DNA from: Uruburuella suis
GTDB lineage: Bacteria; Pseudomonadota; Gammaproteobacteria; Burkholderiales; Neisseriaceae
Length of the DNA: 10,764 bases
Assembly (NCBI RefSeq): GCF_004341385.1
Contig: NZ_SLXE01000052.1
Span: 1-10,764, forward strand
Direction: 5' to 3'
Below, piece by piece: positions 1 through 5,480 of this stretch. The translations under genes were made by a program, and so were the position numbers. The first letter of the stretch is position 1; every line of letters begins with the position of its first letter. The notes below the pieces were generated by a model. It was not told the DNA's origin, searched no databases, and saw nothing but the letters and a program-made list of their open reading frames with translations.

Positions 1-31
1 TAAGGATTATTTTTCTCGGAAAAACCTTAAC

Positions 32-91
32 AGCACCTAAAATGTCCCTTAGGAAGATGTTTCTTCAAAAGAGCACCTTTTTTGTCCCTTA
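32..91 (+). repeat. Pair of 20-bp direct repeats at the left edge
   Basis: Two 20-bp units at 32-51 and 72-91 share AGCACCT....TGTCCCTTA and differ only in the central four bases (AAAA versus TTTT). They are exactly 40 bp apart. Evenly spaced direct repeats of about 20 bp can be protein-binding sites at the end of a larger transposon or prophage, but nothing else of such an element is in the window. Whether more units lie to the left cannot be seen. Confidence 0.55.
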
Positions 92-94
92 CGC

Positions 95-239
95 CGAAAT
101 CAAGAAAAAGTGACACAAAACTACATTTTGCAACGGCGTAGGTTGGGTTGACAAACCCAACGTTTCAGACGGCTTGTGGATTTGTTGGGTTTACAACCCA
201 ACCTACCTGCTGTGTCACTCTTTTATGCATTCCACTATA
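95..239 (-). mobile_element. MITE-like element, copy A (non-autonomous, no ORF)
   Basis: Read on the minus strand this element is nearly the same as copy B at 1858-2007. It begins TATAGTGGAATGCATAAAA at 239 and then carries a GTAGGTTGGGTTG arm, a DUS core (164-173), the matching CAACCCAACCTAC arm and an inverted terminal region ending AGTGACAC (109-116 on the plus strand). The distal tip is damaged: the expected TATAGT end is missing near 95, next to the 20-bp repeats. It has no coding capacity. Size, the TATAGTGGA tip and apparent TA insertion preference recall Correia (CREE/nemis) elements, but the interior differs from the CREE sequence I know. Confidence 0.75.
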
Positions 240-240
240 G

Positions 241-284
241 GTGTACTGTCTTCGGCTCGCCGCTTTGTTATCTTATTTTTTCGG
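241..284 (-). repeat. Fragment of a Correia-like repeat core
   Basis: The reverse complement of this stretch aligns almost base for base with 9615-9655: an A-rich lead, AAGATAAC, AAAGCGGCGAGCC, then AGACAGTAC. From memory, the GCCGCAGAC.GTACAG...ACGGCAAGGCGAG pattern of the fuller copy resembles the core of neisserial Correia elements. This copy holds only one half and directly abuts the end of MITE A at 239-240, so it appears interrupted or truncated there. Confidence 0.55.
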
Positions 285-390
285 ATGGATATCTTAAGAT
301 GGGAGCGGGTAGCCGGCATTGTGAAATGTTCGATATTTCATTACCGACGCAATAATACCCATTCAAAAAATAATATACAAACAAGCAGCC
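285..390. other. Non-coding stretch between repeats
   Basis: No gene is supported here. It contains a perfect 10-bp palindrome ATCTTAAGAT (291-300) and a weak hairpin (TGAAAT...ATTTCA, around 320-342). The only open frame spanning it starts inside MITE A and runs through repeats, so it is not credible. Confidence 0.5.
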
Positions 391-489
391 CGTAGGTCGG
401 ATTCTCGAATCCGACACTTGTTCGTAGAACAAGGCACCCACATCGCTTTGGCCGTTGGCTAAACGTCGGATTCAAGAATCCGACCTACG
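391..489. repeat. 100-bp REP/MITE-like element with nested hairpins
   Basis: The outer arms 391-416 and 464-489 are inverted copies (about 24 of 26 bases), beginning CGTAGGTCGGATTC. Each arm is itself a near-palindrome (TCGGATTC-TC-GAATCCGA and GTCGGATTC-AA-GAATCCGAC). The interior has a further 7-bp hairpin, CTTGTTC-GTA-GAACAAG (417-433). Such palindromic intergenic units occur in many neisserial genomes. The whole unit could fold as a cruciform in DNA or as clustered stem-loops in RNA. Confidence 0.65.
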
Positions 490-578
490 CGGATGATGCT
501 GCCGAACTGCTTTTATTTGGTAAGGTTATTTTTTAGAATGAGTATAATCCGTTATAAACTGTGTTTTGAAAAGCCGGC

Positions 579-610
579 AGGCCGTCTGAAAAGTTTCAGA
601 CGGCCTTTTG
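579..610 (+). terminator. Inverted DUS pair, terminator-like hairpin
   Basis: AGGCCGTCTGAAA at 579-591 pairs perfectly with its complement at 594-606, leaving a 2-nt centre, and TTTTGTTT follows. It contains two full 12-mer uptake sequences. It looks like a rho-independent terminator for rightward transcription, but no gene is visible upstream, so it may end a transcript entering from the repeat region or serve mainly as a DUS. Confidence 0.7.
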
Positions 611-986
611 TTTGGAATGGTAAAATTGACAACAATTTATTTCTATTTTGTCGGCAATTTTATAAAATTTAAAAATAAATATAATTTAAAAACAATATAT
701 TGAAATTTTTATATTTTTAAAATTTTTATTTTTACTGTATTTTGTGTAGAATTTTTCTAAAGATTTGTGGTTGAATGGAAAACATAAATAGCATTTTCGC
801 CCGCTTTGGCCGTGGTTTTTCAAGCGCCCGCTAGGCTGATAAGTGCTTGCCTTGCGGTTGATTGCAGCTGCCGGCTCGGGTGAGGTGCAGCGGTTTCGAG
901 TTGTGTGTTGTCGCTTGGGTTATTGCGAATGCACATGGTGGGGTGGGGCAGATGCGGGTTGGATAAAGTTTTGTGATGGCTGAGGC
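611..986. other. Long intergenic region, AT-rich then GC-rich, no clear gene
   Basis: Positions 611-780 are very AT-rich, with many A and T runs, while 780-986 returns to host-like composition. I found no promoter with a convincing -35/-10 pair; isolated TATAAT (680-685) and TAGAAT (747-752) hexamers lack good -35 partners. The change in composition, followed by a rightward terminator at 989-1023, leaves room for an unannotated small transcript. Nothing in the sequence proves one. Confidence 0.35.
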
Positions 987-1023
987 TTCAGACGGCATGG
1001 TTGGTTTTTGCCGTCTGTTTTTT
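987..1023 (+). terminator. Rightward terminator built on an AT-type DUS
   Basis: CAGACGGCA at 989-997 pairs with TGCCGTCTG at 1009-1017 around an 11-nt loop, followed by six T residues (1018-1023). The left arm lies in TTCAGACGGCAT (987-998), the only ATGCCGTCTGAA-type uptake sequence in the window. It would stop transcription coming from 600-985 before it reaches trhA. Confidence 0.65.
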
Positions 1024-1092
1024 GCCTGCTGTTCTGCTTTTTGCGTGATGCCCGCTCAATTTCTGCAACATGTTCTAACTTGATTTTATGTG

Positions 1093-1104
1093 TTCAGACG
1101 GCCT
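1093..1104 (-). other. DNA uptake sequence, single copy
   Basis: Complement of AGGCCGTCTGAA, 69 bp upstream of the trhA start codon. It is unpaired, so it is not a terminator. Confidence 0.85.
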
Positions 1105-1172
1105 TAAGCTGCCGAAAATAGCGTACACTTGCTCCTTGTTTAGATGAGAACGATTTTTGAACAGGATGTGTT

Positions 1173-1799
1173 ATGTATCCAGGTGAGCGTTTTAATGCTT
1201 ACAGCCATTTGCTTGGCGCGGTGTTGGCTGTGATTGGCACGGTGATGTTGCTGCAAAAAGCAGGGCACACGCAAGATGTGTATAAAATCATCAGCTCGAC
1301 CGCTTACGGCGTGTGCCTGATTTTACTTTATATGGGCTCCACCATTTATCACAGCACCCGCCATCCGGGCGTGAAAGGGGTGTTGCAGAAATTTGACCAT
1401 TGCGCCATTTATCTGCTGATTGCCGGCAGCTACACGCCGTTTACGCTGGTAACGCTCAACGGCGCATGGGGCTGGTCGCTGTTTGGTGTGTCGTGGGGGC
1501 TGGCCGCGTTTGGCATTGCGCAAGAGCTCACCATCGGGCGCAAGAGCGAAAAGCGTTTGCTGTCGATGATTTTATATATGGTGATGGGCTGGTTGGTGGT
1601 GGTGGCGATGTATCCGCTGCTGCAAACCCTGCCTGCTTGGGGGCTTTTCTGGCTGGTGCTCGGCGGCTTGCTCTACAGCGGCGGCATTTATTGGTTTATC
1701 AACGATGAAAAAATCAAATACGGCCACGGCATTTGGCATTTGTTTGTGCTCGGCGGCAGCTTGGCGCAGTTTATTTGTGTGTATTTTTATGTGGTGTGA
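1173..1799 (+). CDS. trhA: Hemolysin III / PAQR-family membrane protein (TrhA)
   Basis: 208 residues, the usual length for bacterial hemolysin III proteins, with about seven hydrophobic segments and almost no soluble part. The family signatures are present: ERFNAYSH near the N terminus, STIYH ending at His60, FDHCAIYLLIAGSYTPF (about 74-90) and HGIWH (185-189). His60, His185 and His189 match the metal-site histidines of the PAQR fold (S/T-x3-H and HxxxH), so a zinc-binding inner-membrane protein is expected. Family members are linked to membrane-energetics homeostasis; 'hemolysin' is a historical name and lysis should not be assumed. The ATG has AGGA about 8 bases upstream. The gene stands alone, between inverted MITE copies A and B, and ends in a DUS terminator. 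Confidence 0.92.
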   Translation: MYPGERFNAYSHLLGAVLAVIGTVMLLQKAGHTQDVYKIISSTAYGVCLILLYMGSTIYHSTRHPGVKGVLQKFDHCAIYLLIAGSYTPFTLVTLNGAWGWSLFGVSWGLAAFGIAQELTIGRKSEKRLLSMILYMVMGWLVVVAMYPLLQTLPAWGLFWLVLGGLLYSGGIYWFINDEKIKYGHGIWHLFVLGGSLAQFICVYFYVV

Positions 1800-1815
1800 T
1801 GATTGCATCAGCATG

Positions 1816-1860
1816 ATATATAAAGGCCGTCTGAAAAGTTTTCAGACGGCCTTTATATAT
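1816..1860 (+). terminator. trhA terminator: very long DUS inverted repeat
   Basis: Positions 1816-1837 and 1839-1860 are perfect complements over 22 bp (ATATAT, AAAGG, CCGTCTGAAAA and its mirror). It carries two facing 12-mer uptake sequences (1824-1835 and 1841-1852). It lies 17 bp after the trhA stop codon and is symmetric enough to work in both directions. Its right foot, TATAT, merges with the tip of MITE B. Confidence 0.8.
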
Positions 1861-2007
1861 AGTGGAATGCATAAAAAAGTGATACGACGGGTAGGTTGGG
1901 TTGAAAACTCAACAAATCCACAAGCCGTCTGAAATGTTGGGTTTGGCAACCCAACCTACGCTGTTTCAGAGTGCATTTCGTGTCACTTTTTCTTGCATTT
2001 CACTATA
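1858..2007 (+). mobile_element. MITE-like element, copy B (complete)
   Basis: 150 bp from TATAGTGGAATGC to its inverted end GCATTTCACTATA. The terminal inverted repeats run about 28 bases with few mismatches. An inner 13-bp inverted pair, GTAGGTTGGGTTG (1891-1903) and CAACCCAACCTAC (1947-1959), flanks a DUS core (1924-1933). The flanks show TA at both ends, consistent with insertion at TA. There is no ORF, so a transposase encoded elsewhere would be needed. It matches copy A at 95-239 in the opposite orientation. Confidence 0.8.
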
Positions 2008-2194
2008 TATGGCTGTAAAGCTGGAGCTTTTTGTGCTTGCGCGAACCGGTGTGGTTAAACCGAATTGGATTTCAGTTTATTTTTCAGCCATGCGAATTGG
2101 ATTTAATCACTTTAATATCGTTGGCTTGCGGCTGCATCGCAGCTCAACCCGTGGGCTATATTGTTTGCAGATGTCCAAACCCTTAAATGTAAAT
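2008..2194. other. Intergenic region between MITE B and the tRNA gene
   Basis: No gene, promoter or RNA could be supported. An open frame running through MITE B, this spacer and the tRNA gene is an artefact of repeat and tRNA sequence. Confidence 0.5.
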
Positions 2195-2224
2195 CAGCCT
2201 GCTTTGACGAATCAAAGCAAGCTG
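2195..2224 (-). terminator. Hairpin just downstream of tRNA-Pro
   Basis: GCTTTGA (2201-2207), loop CGAA, TCAAAGC (2212-2218), extended by CAGC/GCTG pairs outside a 2-nt bulge. It starts 8 bases after the tRNA CCA end on the minus strand. The downstream T content is only modest, so it may be a weak terminator or a processing signal. Confidence 0.45.
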
Positions 2225-2231
2225 AAATATT

Positions 2232-2308
<77 letters not shown>

Positions 2309-2320
2309 AATAAGCTGTGC

Positions 2321-2349
2321 ATTATAGTGAGTGGCGGCTGTTTTGACAA
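2321..2349 (-). promoter_or_regulatory. Sigma-70 promoter of tRNA-Pro
   Basis: On the minus strand TTGTCA (2344-2349) and a perfect TATAAT (2321-2326) are separated by exactly 17 bp. Transcription should start around 2314, only a few bases before the mature tRNA 5' end at 2308. Confidence 0.85.
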
Positions 2350-2423
2350 GCGCTTGTGAGATGTTGTTGCTATTTTATTGATTTTTATATTTAAGTTTTA
2401 GGGCGTCTGAAAAGTTTCCGGCT

Positions 2424-3149
2424 TCAGGTTCTGGTTTGTGCGGCATGGAGCACGAAAATGGTCGGCCGCTTTTTCAGGTCGGGCAAGCTGCTTTTGCGCC
2501 ATTGGGCAATGGTTTGGCTGATGATTTGCTGGCCGGGCAGGGTTAAATCGCAGGCGGTGCACAGGCGGGTGGCGGGGCTGAGGGTGGCAACGGCATCGGC
2601 GAGCAGCGCATCGTTGCGGTAAGGGGTTTCGATGAAAAGCTGGGTTTCGTTGTGTTGGTGCGAGCGTTGTTCCAGCGCTTTGAGGGCGCTGATGCGCTGG
2701 GCTTTATCGGCGGGCAGATAGCCTTTAAAAGCAAAGTTTTGACCGTTGGCGCCCGAAGCCATCAAGGCTAGCAGCAGGCTGGAGGGGCCGACAAGCGGGC
2801 GCACTTCGAAGCCGCCGGCGTGCGCGAGTGCCACCAAGTTGGCGCCGGGGTCGGCCACGGCTGGGCAGCCGGCTTCGCTGAGCAAACCCATGCTGCGGCC
2901 TTGGTGCAGCGGCTGCAATAAATCGGGCAGGATTTGGGGGTTTGTGTGCTCATTGAGCGCTTGCAGATTGAGCGTGCGAATCGGTGTGGTGATGCCCAAA
3001 TGCTTTAAATGGGCGCGGGCGGTTTTTTCGGCTTCCACCACAAAATCGGTGAGGCCGGTGATTTGTGCTTGCTCGTGCGGCAGCAGGCAGGGCGTGTCGG
3101 GCGCGCCGAGCGGGGTGGGAATCAGATAAAGTATGGGTGCGGCGGTCAT
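2424..3149 (-). CDS. RsmI-like tetrapyrrole-methylase-family SAM methyltransferase
   Basis: 241 residues. The N terminus LYLIPTPLG (7-15), the SEAGCPAVADPGANLV block (91-106) and PLVGPSSLLLALMASG (118-133), followed by FKGYLP (141-146), match the SAM-binding landmarks of the RsmI/COG0313 branch of tetrapyrrole (porphyrin/corrin) methylases. RsmI methylates the 2'-OH of C1402 in 16S rRNA. This protein is shorter than RsmI (about 280-290) and diverges at several motif positions, with SEAGCP where RsmI has SDAGTP, so it is better treated as a paralogue of unknown substrate. It follows yceF on the same strand after an 80-bp gap holding one DUS. Only a weak GAAAG precedes the ATG. It is probably cotranscribed with yceF. 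Confidence 0.82.
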   Translation of the reverse strand: MTAAPILYLIPTPLGAPDTPCLLPHEQAQITGLTDFVVEAEKTARAHLKHLGITTPIRTLNLQALNEHTNPQILPDLLQPLHQGRSMGLLSEAGCPAVADPGANLVALAHAGGFEVRPLVGPSSLLLALMASGANGQNFAFKGYLPADKAQRISALKALEQRSHQHNETQLFIETPYRNDALLADAVATLSPATRLCTACDLTLPGQQIISQTIAQWRKSSLPDLKKRPTIFVLHAAQTRT

Positions 3150-3192
3150 GGCGGGCTTTCGTTTAAATGGGAATGGTTTGGTATGGGCGTTC

Positions 3193-3204
3193 AGGCCGTC
3201 TGAA
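3193..3204 (+). other. DNA uptake sequence, single copy
   Basis: AGGCCGTCTGAA in the short gap between yceF and the methyltransferase gene. It is unpaired, so it should not block read-through from yceF. Confidence 0.85.
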
Positions 3205-3229
3205 AATGCAGGTGCACGGGTGAAAAATG

Positions 3230-3820
3230 CTACAAAATGTCCATGCCTTCGGCTTGCAAAAAGTCAACCAGCTTGAAGATGGGCAGGCCGATCAGGGCGT
3301 TGGGGTCGCTGCTCTCGATTTTTTCCAGCAAGGCTGCGCCCAAACCTTCGCTTTTGGCGGCACCGGCGCAATAAACCGCATCCGGCTCGCGCTCGAGATA
3401 GCGGCGGATTTGTTCGGCTGAAAGAGGGCGCATGCTTACTATGGTGGTGTCGGTGTGAATGTGCAGGCGGCCGCTTTCGCTGTTGAGGAGACATAAAGCG
3501 CTGTAAAAGGTGATGGTTTGGCCGGATAGCTCGGCCAGCATTTGTTGTGCTTTTGCCACGCTTTCCGGCTTGCCCAGCTGGCGACCGTTGCAGCAGGCCA
3601 CTTGGTCGGCGCCGATAATCAGCGCGCGCTCAAAGGTGCCGGCCAATGAGCGGGCTTTGCCGATGGCCAGCCTCAAGGCGGTTTGCGATGCGGCTTCGCC
3701 CGGCTCGGGTGTTTCGTCGAAATCGGGGCGGGCGGTTTGGAAAGGCAGCCCCAGTGTGCGCAATTGCTGCTGGCGGAAAATCGAACTTGAGCCTAAAATA
3801 AGCGGAAGTGGTGTATTCAT
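3230..3820 (-). CDS. yceF: Maf/YceF nucleoside triphosphate pyrophosphatase
   Basis: 196 residues. It follows E. coli YceF along its whole length: LILGSSSIFR (7-16, the SxSxxR nucleotide motif), FDETP (34-38), IIGADQV (68-74, containing the likely catalytic Asp72), GKP (83-85), LSGQTITFY (98-106), CAGAAKSEGLG (151-161) and the DPNALIGLP ending (172-180). YceF-type Maf proteins hydrolyse modified nucleotides, with m7GTP the preferred substrate in the E. coli enzyme, releasing pyrophosphate and sanitising the nucleotide pool. I use yceF rather than the generic maf because of these subgroup motifs. It diverges from yceD across 51 bp and probably heads an operon with the downstream methyltransferase gene. 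Confidence 0.93.
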   Translation of the reverse strand: MNTPLPLILGSSSIFRQQQLRTLGLPFQTARPDFDETPEPGEAASQTALRLAIGKARSLAGTFERALIIGADQVACCNGRQLGKPESVAKAQQMLAELSGQTITFYSALCLLNSESGRLHIHTDTTIVSMRPLSAEQIRRYLEREPDAVYCAGAAKSEGLGAALLEKIESSDPNALIGLPIFKLVDFLQAEGMDIL

Positions 3821-3833
3821 TTGTGTAAAAGCA

Positions 3834-3862
3834 TTGACGTTAATCTGCTTAAATTATATCAT
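3834..3862 (+). promoter_or_regulatory. Promoter of yceD-rpmF
   Basis: TTGACG (3834-3839), a 17-bp spacer and TATCAT (3857-3862) give a good sigma-70 promoter. The predicted start, about 3868-3870, is only 2-4 bases before the yceD ATG at 3872, so the mRNA would be nearly leaderless. Its -10 box overlaps the opposing yceF -10 box. Confidence 0.65.
3853..3861 (-). promoter_or_regulatory. Extended -10 promoter of yceF
   Basis: On the minus strand TGATATAAT is a perfect extended -10 element; no good -35 is seen 16-18 bp upstream, as is common for this promoter class. The predicted start is near 3846, about 26 bases before the yceF ATG. It overlaps the yceD -10 box, so the two promoters could compete for RNA polymerase. 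Confidence 0.6.
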
Positions 3863-3871
3863 AGCCCGTTT

Positions 3872-4375
3872 ATGTTAGACCCTAATTTGATTGACCCCGA
3901 AGTGTTCGCCGCAGAAGGGCGCCGTTTGCAAGGCAGGCTGGCGCTCAATCAGCTGGATGAGCGCGTTTGGTCGCACGAATATTTGGCAAACAAAGAAGCC
4001 GAAGTGTCGTTTACGCTGCAAGGCGGGCGCGACCGATGGCAGCGTTTGTATTTGGATTTGAGCGTAAAAGGCGATGTGCCGCTGGTGTGTCAGCGCTGCA
4101 TCAAGCCGATGCCGTTTGAATTTGACGAACAAAGCCGCGTGGTGTTGTTTGCCGATGATGCAAGCTTGGATGAAGCCATGCTTTCCGATGATGAGTTGGA
4201 GGGCATGCTGCTGCAAAAAGCGTTGGATGTGCGTATGCTGGTGGAAGACCAAATCCTGATGGCGCTACCGTTTTCGCCACGGCATGAGGATTGCGGCAAT
4301 GCTGCATTGGCCGAAGTCAATCAAGATAAACCCAATCCGTTTGCCGTATTGGCAGGGCTGAAAAGCAGCCGCTAA
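3872..4375 (+). CDS. yceD: YceD (DUF177), 23S rRNA accumulation protein
   Basis: 167 residues from ATG 3872. An upstream TTG at 3821 would add 17 unconserved residues, and the promoter predicted at 3834-3862 would start transcription after it, so 3872 is preferred. Family landmarks are VCQRCIKPM (72-80, with Cys73 and Cys76), the acidic middle (94-112), LVEDQILMALPFSPRH (123-138) and the C-terminal KPNPFAVLAGLK (153-164), which matches E. coli YceD closely. YceD is a soluble protein linked to 23S rRNA accumulation and is almost always encoded directly before rpmF. Here rpmF begins 31 bp downstream. There is no Shine-Dalgarno sequence before the ATG. Confidence 0.92.
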   Translation: MLDPNLIDPEVFAAEGRRLQGRLALNQLDERVWSHEYLANKEAEVSFTLQGGRDRWQRLYLDLSVKGDVPLVCQRCIKPMPFEFDEQSRVVLFADDASLDEAMLSDDELEGMLLQKALDVRMLVEDQILMALPFSPRHEDCGNAALAEVNQDKPNPFAVLAGLKSSR

Positions 4376-4406
4376 CCCATTTGTATTTGATATTTAGGAG
4401 CTTGAA

Positions 4407-4586
4407 ATGGCCGTTCAACAAAACAAGAAATCCCCCTCTAAACGCGGTATGCACCGCTCGCACGATGCGCTGACTGCGCCGGCACTGTCGGTTGACGGCA
4501 ACACCGGCGAAGTGCACCGCCCGCACCACATTTCACCCAACGGCATGTATCGCGGCCGTAAAGTGGTGAAAGCCAAAGGCGAATAA
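4407..4586 (+). CDS. rpmF: 50S ribosomal protein L32
   Basis: 59 residues: it starts MAVQQNKKSPSKRGMHRSHD and continues through LSVDGNTGEVHRPHHIS to NGMYRGRKVV near the C terminus, an almost exact match to the bacterial L32 pattern. It lacks the four zinc-ligand cysteines of C+ L32 forms, so it is the zinc-independent type, as in E. coli. L32 is a small basic protein of the large subunit near the peptidyl transferase centre. GGAG (4397-4400) sits 6 bases before the ATG, a much better ribosome site than that of yceD, which suits the high output needed. It shares the yceD transcript and is followed by a strong terminator. Confidence 0.97.
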   Translation: MAVQQNKKSPSKRGMHRSHDALTAPALSVDGNTGEVHRPHHISPNGMYRGRKVVKAKGE

Positions 4587-4609
4587 TCCCCTGCCTTTTG
4601 CCTGTAAGG

Positions 4610-4651
4610 AAGCCAGCAGATTGCTCTCAAACCGCAATTGCCGGCTTTTTT
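4610..4651 (+). terminator. Rho-independent terminator after rpmF
   Basis: AAGCCAGCAGATTGC (4610-4624) pairs with GCAATTGCCGGCTT (4634-4647) with one bulge and one mismatch around a 9-nt loop. Six T residues (4646-4651) follow. It should separate abundant yceD-rpmF mRNA from the phosphoribosyltransferase gene, at least partly. Confidence 0.75.
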
Positions 4652-4716
4652 CGTTTATCTGCCGGCGGCTGCCGTTTGAATCCGGCTCTTCCGACGCCTT
4701 CACAATGTGAACCATC

Positions 4717-5244
4717 ATGAAAAAGAAAATCTGGTATACCTACGATGAAATTCATCATGTTATCAAACAGCTTGCTGCCAAAATTCAGGCGGCCGACACG
4801 CCTTACGATGCCATGATTGCGATCGGCGGCGGCGGTTTTATTCCCGCCCGTATTTTACGCTGCTTTCTGGATATACCGATTTATGCCGTGACCACTGCTT
4901 ATTACGACAGCGACAACGAAGGGCAAACCACCGAATCTGTGCGCAAAATCCAATGGATTGACCCGCTGCCGAGCGAATTGCGCGGCAAAAACGTGCTGGT
5001 GGTGGATGAGGTGGACGACAGCCGCACCACGCTCGAATTCGTGCTCAATGAATTGGCGCAAGAAGATTTCGGCACCATCGGCATTGCCGTGCTGCATGAA
5101 AAAATCAAGGAAAAAGTGGGGCAGCTGCCTGCAAATATGCCTTATTTCAGCGGCCTTACCGTGGAAGACTGGTGGATCAACTATCCGTGGGATGCAGAAG
5201 ACATCGACGAACACAACCGCTTGGCCGCCGAGAGCCGCGCGTAA
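4717..5244 (+). CDS. Type I phosphoribosyltransferase (purine PRTase-like)
   Basis: 175 residues with a type I PRTase fold. It shows the pyrophosphate loop AIGGGGFIPAR (35-45), a flexible-loop region with AYYD (61-64), and the PRPP-binding signature VLVVDEVDDSRTT (93-105) with two acidic residues before the D-S-R-T-T loop. The C-terminal DWWINYPWD (151-159) resembles the base-binding end of hypoxanthine/xanthine/guanine PRTases of the Gpt-like COG2236 group. The expected reaction joins a purine base to PRPP, releasing pyrophosphate, in cytoplasmic purine salvage; the exact base cannot be told from sequence. No clear Shine-Dalgarno sequence or promoter precedes it, and the rpmF terminator lies 65 bp upstream. 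It sits between rpmF and plsX, which are adjacent in many bacteria. Confidence 0.85.
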   Translation: MKKKIWYTYDEIHHVIKQLAAKIQAADTPYDAMIAIGGGGFIPARILRCFLDIPIYAVTTAYYDSDNEGQTTESVRKIQWIDPLPSELRGKNVLVVDEVDDSRTTLEFVLNELAQEDFGTIGIAVLHEKIKEKVGQLPANMPYFSGLTVEDWWINYPWDAEDIDEHNRLAAESRA

Positions 5245-5300
5245 TACCCATTTTAAAAACAATCTGGCGCGATTTGACCTGTTTTGACCTGCTATTTGCA

Positions 5301-5325
5301 TTGTCTGAGGCTCGCCGCTTTGCGG
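5301..5325 (-). repeat. Short fragment resembling the Correia-like core
   Basis: TTGTCTGAGGCTCGCCGCTT and the next bases match 247-268 and the complement of 9625-9650 over the shared GGCTCGCCGCTTTG block. Only about 25 bp is recognisable, so this is a remnant or a chance short match. Confidence 0.35.
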
Positions 5326-5350
5326 CTGTGTCCGGGTTGGGTGTCAGTCT

Positions 5351-5401
5351 GTTCAGACGGCCTTGTGATATTATCGAGCATTACCAAAAGGCCGTCTGAA
5401 C
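5351..5401. repeat. Inverted DUS pair between the PRTase gene and plsX
   Basis: GTTCAGACGGCCTT (5351-5364) pairs with AAGGCCGTCTGAAC (5388-5401) across a 23-nt loop. Two full 12-mer uptake sequences face each other. The long loop and lack of a clean T run (GGTATTTTC follows) make it a weak terminator at best, so plsX may still be read from upstream. Confidence 0.65.
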
Positions 5402-5480
5402 GGTATTTTCAATTATTTCCCTGCCCGACAGACATTTGAGCGCAAGCCTTGTGCCTGCAACAGGAATCGGGAGCAGCAGC

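Noticed and set aside
174..395. 73-codon open frame on the plus strand
   Set aside because: It starts in MITE A and ends in the next palindromic repeat; no ribosome site and no conserved motif.
831..998. 55-codon minus-strand frame beginning MPSEAS inside the AT-type DUS
   Set aside because: ATG within a DUS is a common source of false small genes in Neisseria. There is no Shine-Dalgarno sequence and the composition looks non-coding, though it cannot be fully excluded.
1173..1799. Literal haemolysin activity for the hemolysin III protein
   Set aside because: The name comes from early work on a few family members; the sequence shows a PAQR-type metal site and membrane segments, not a pore-forming toxin.
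3821..3871. TTG start for yceD adding 17 residues
   Set aside because: The predicted promoter lies inside this segment, and the extra residues do not resemble YceD family N termini. ATG 3872 is preferred.
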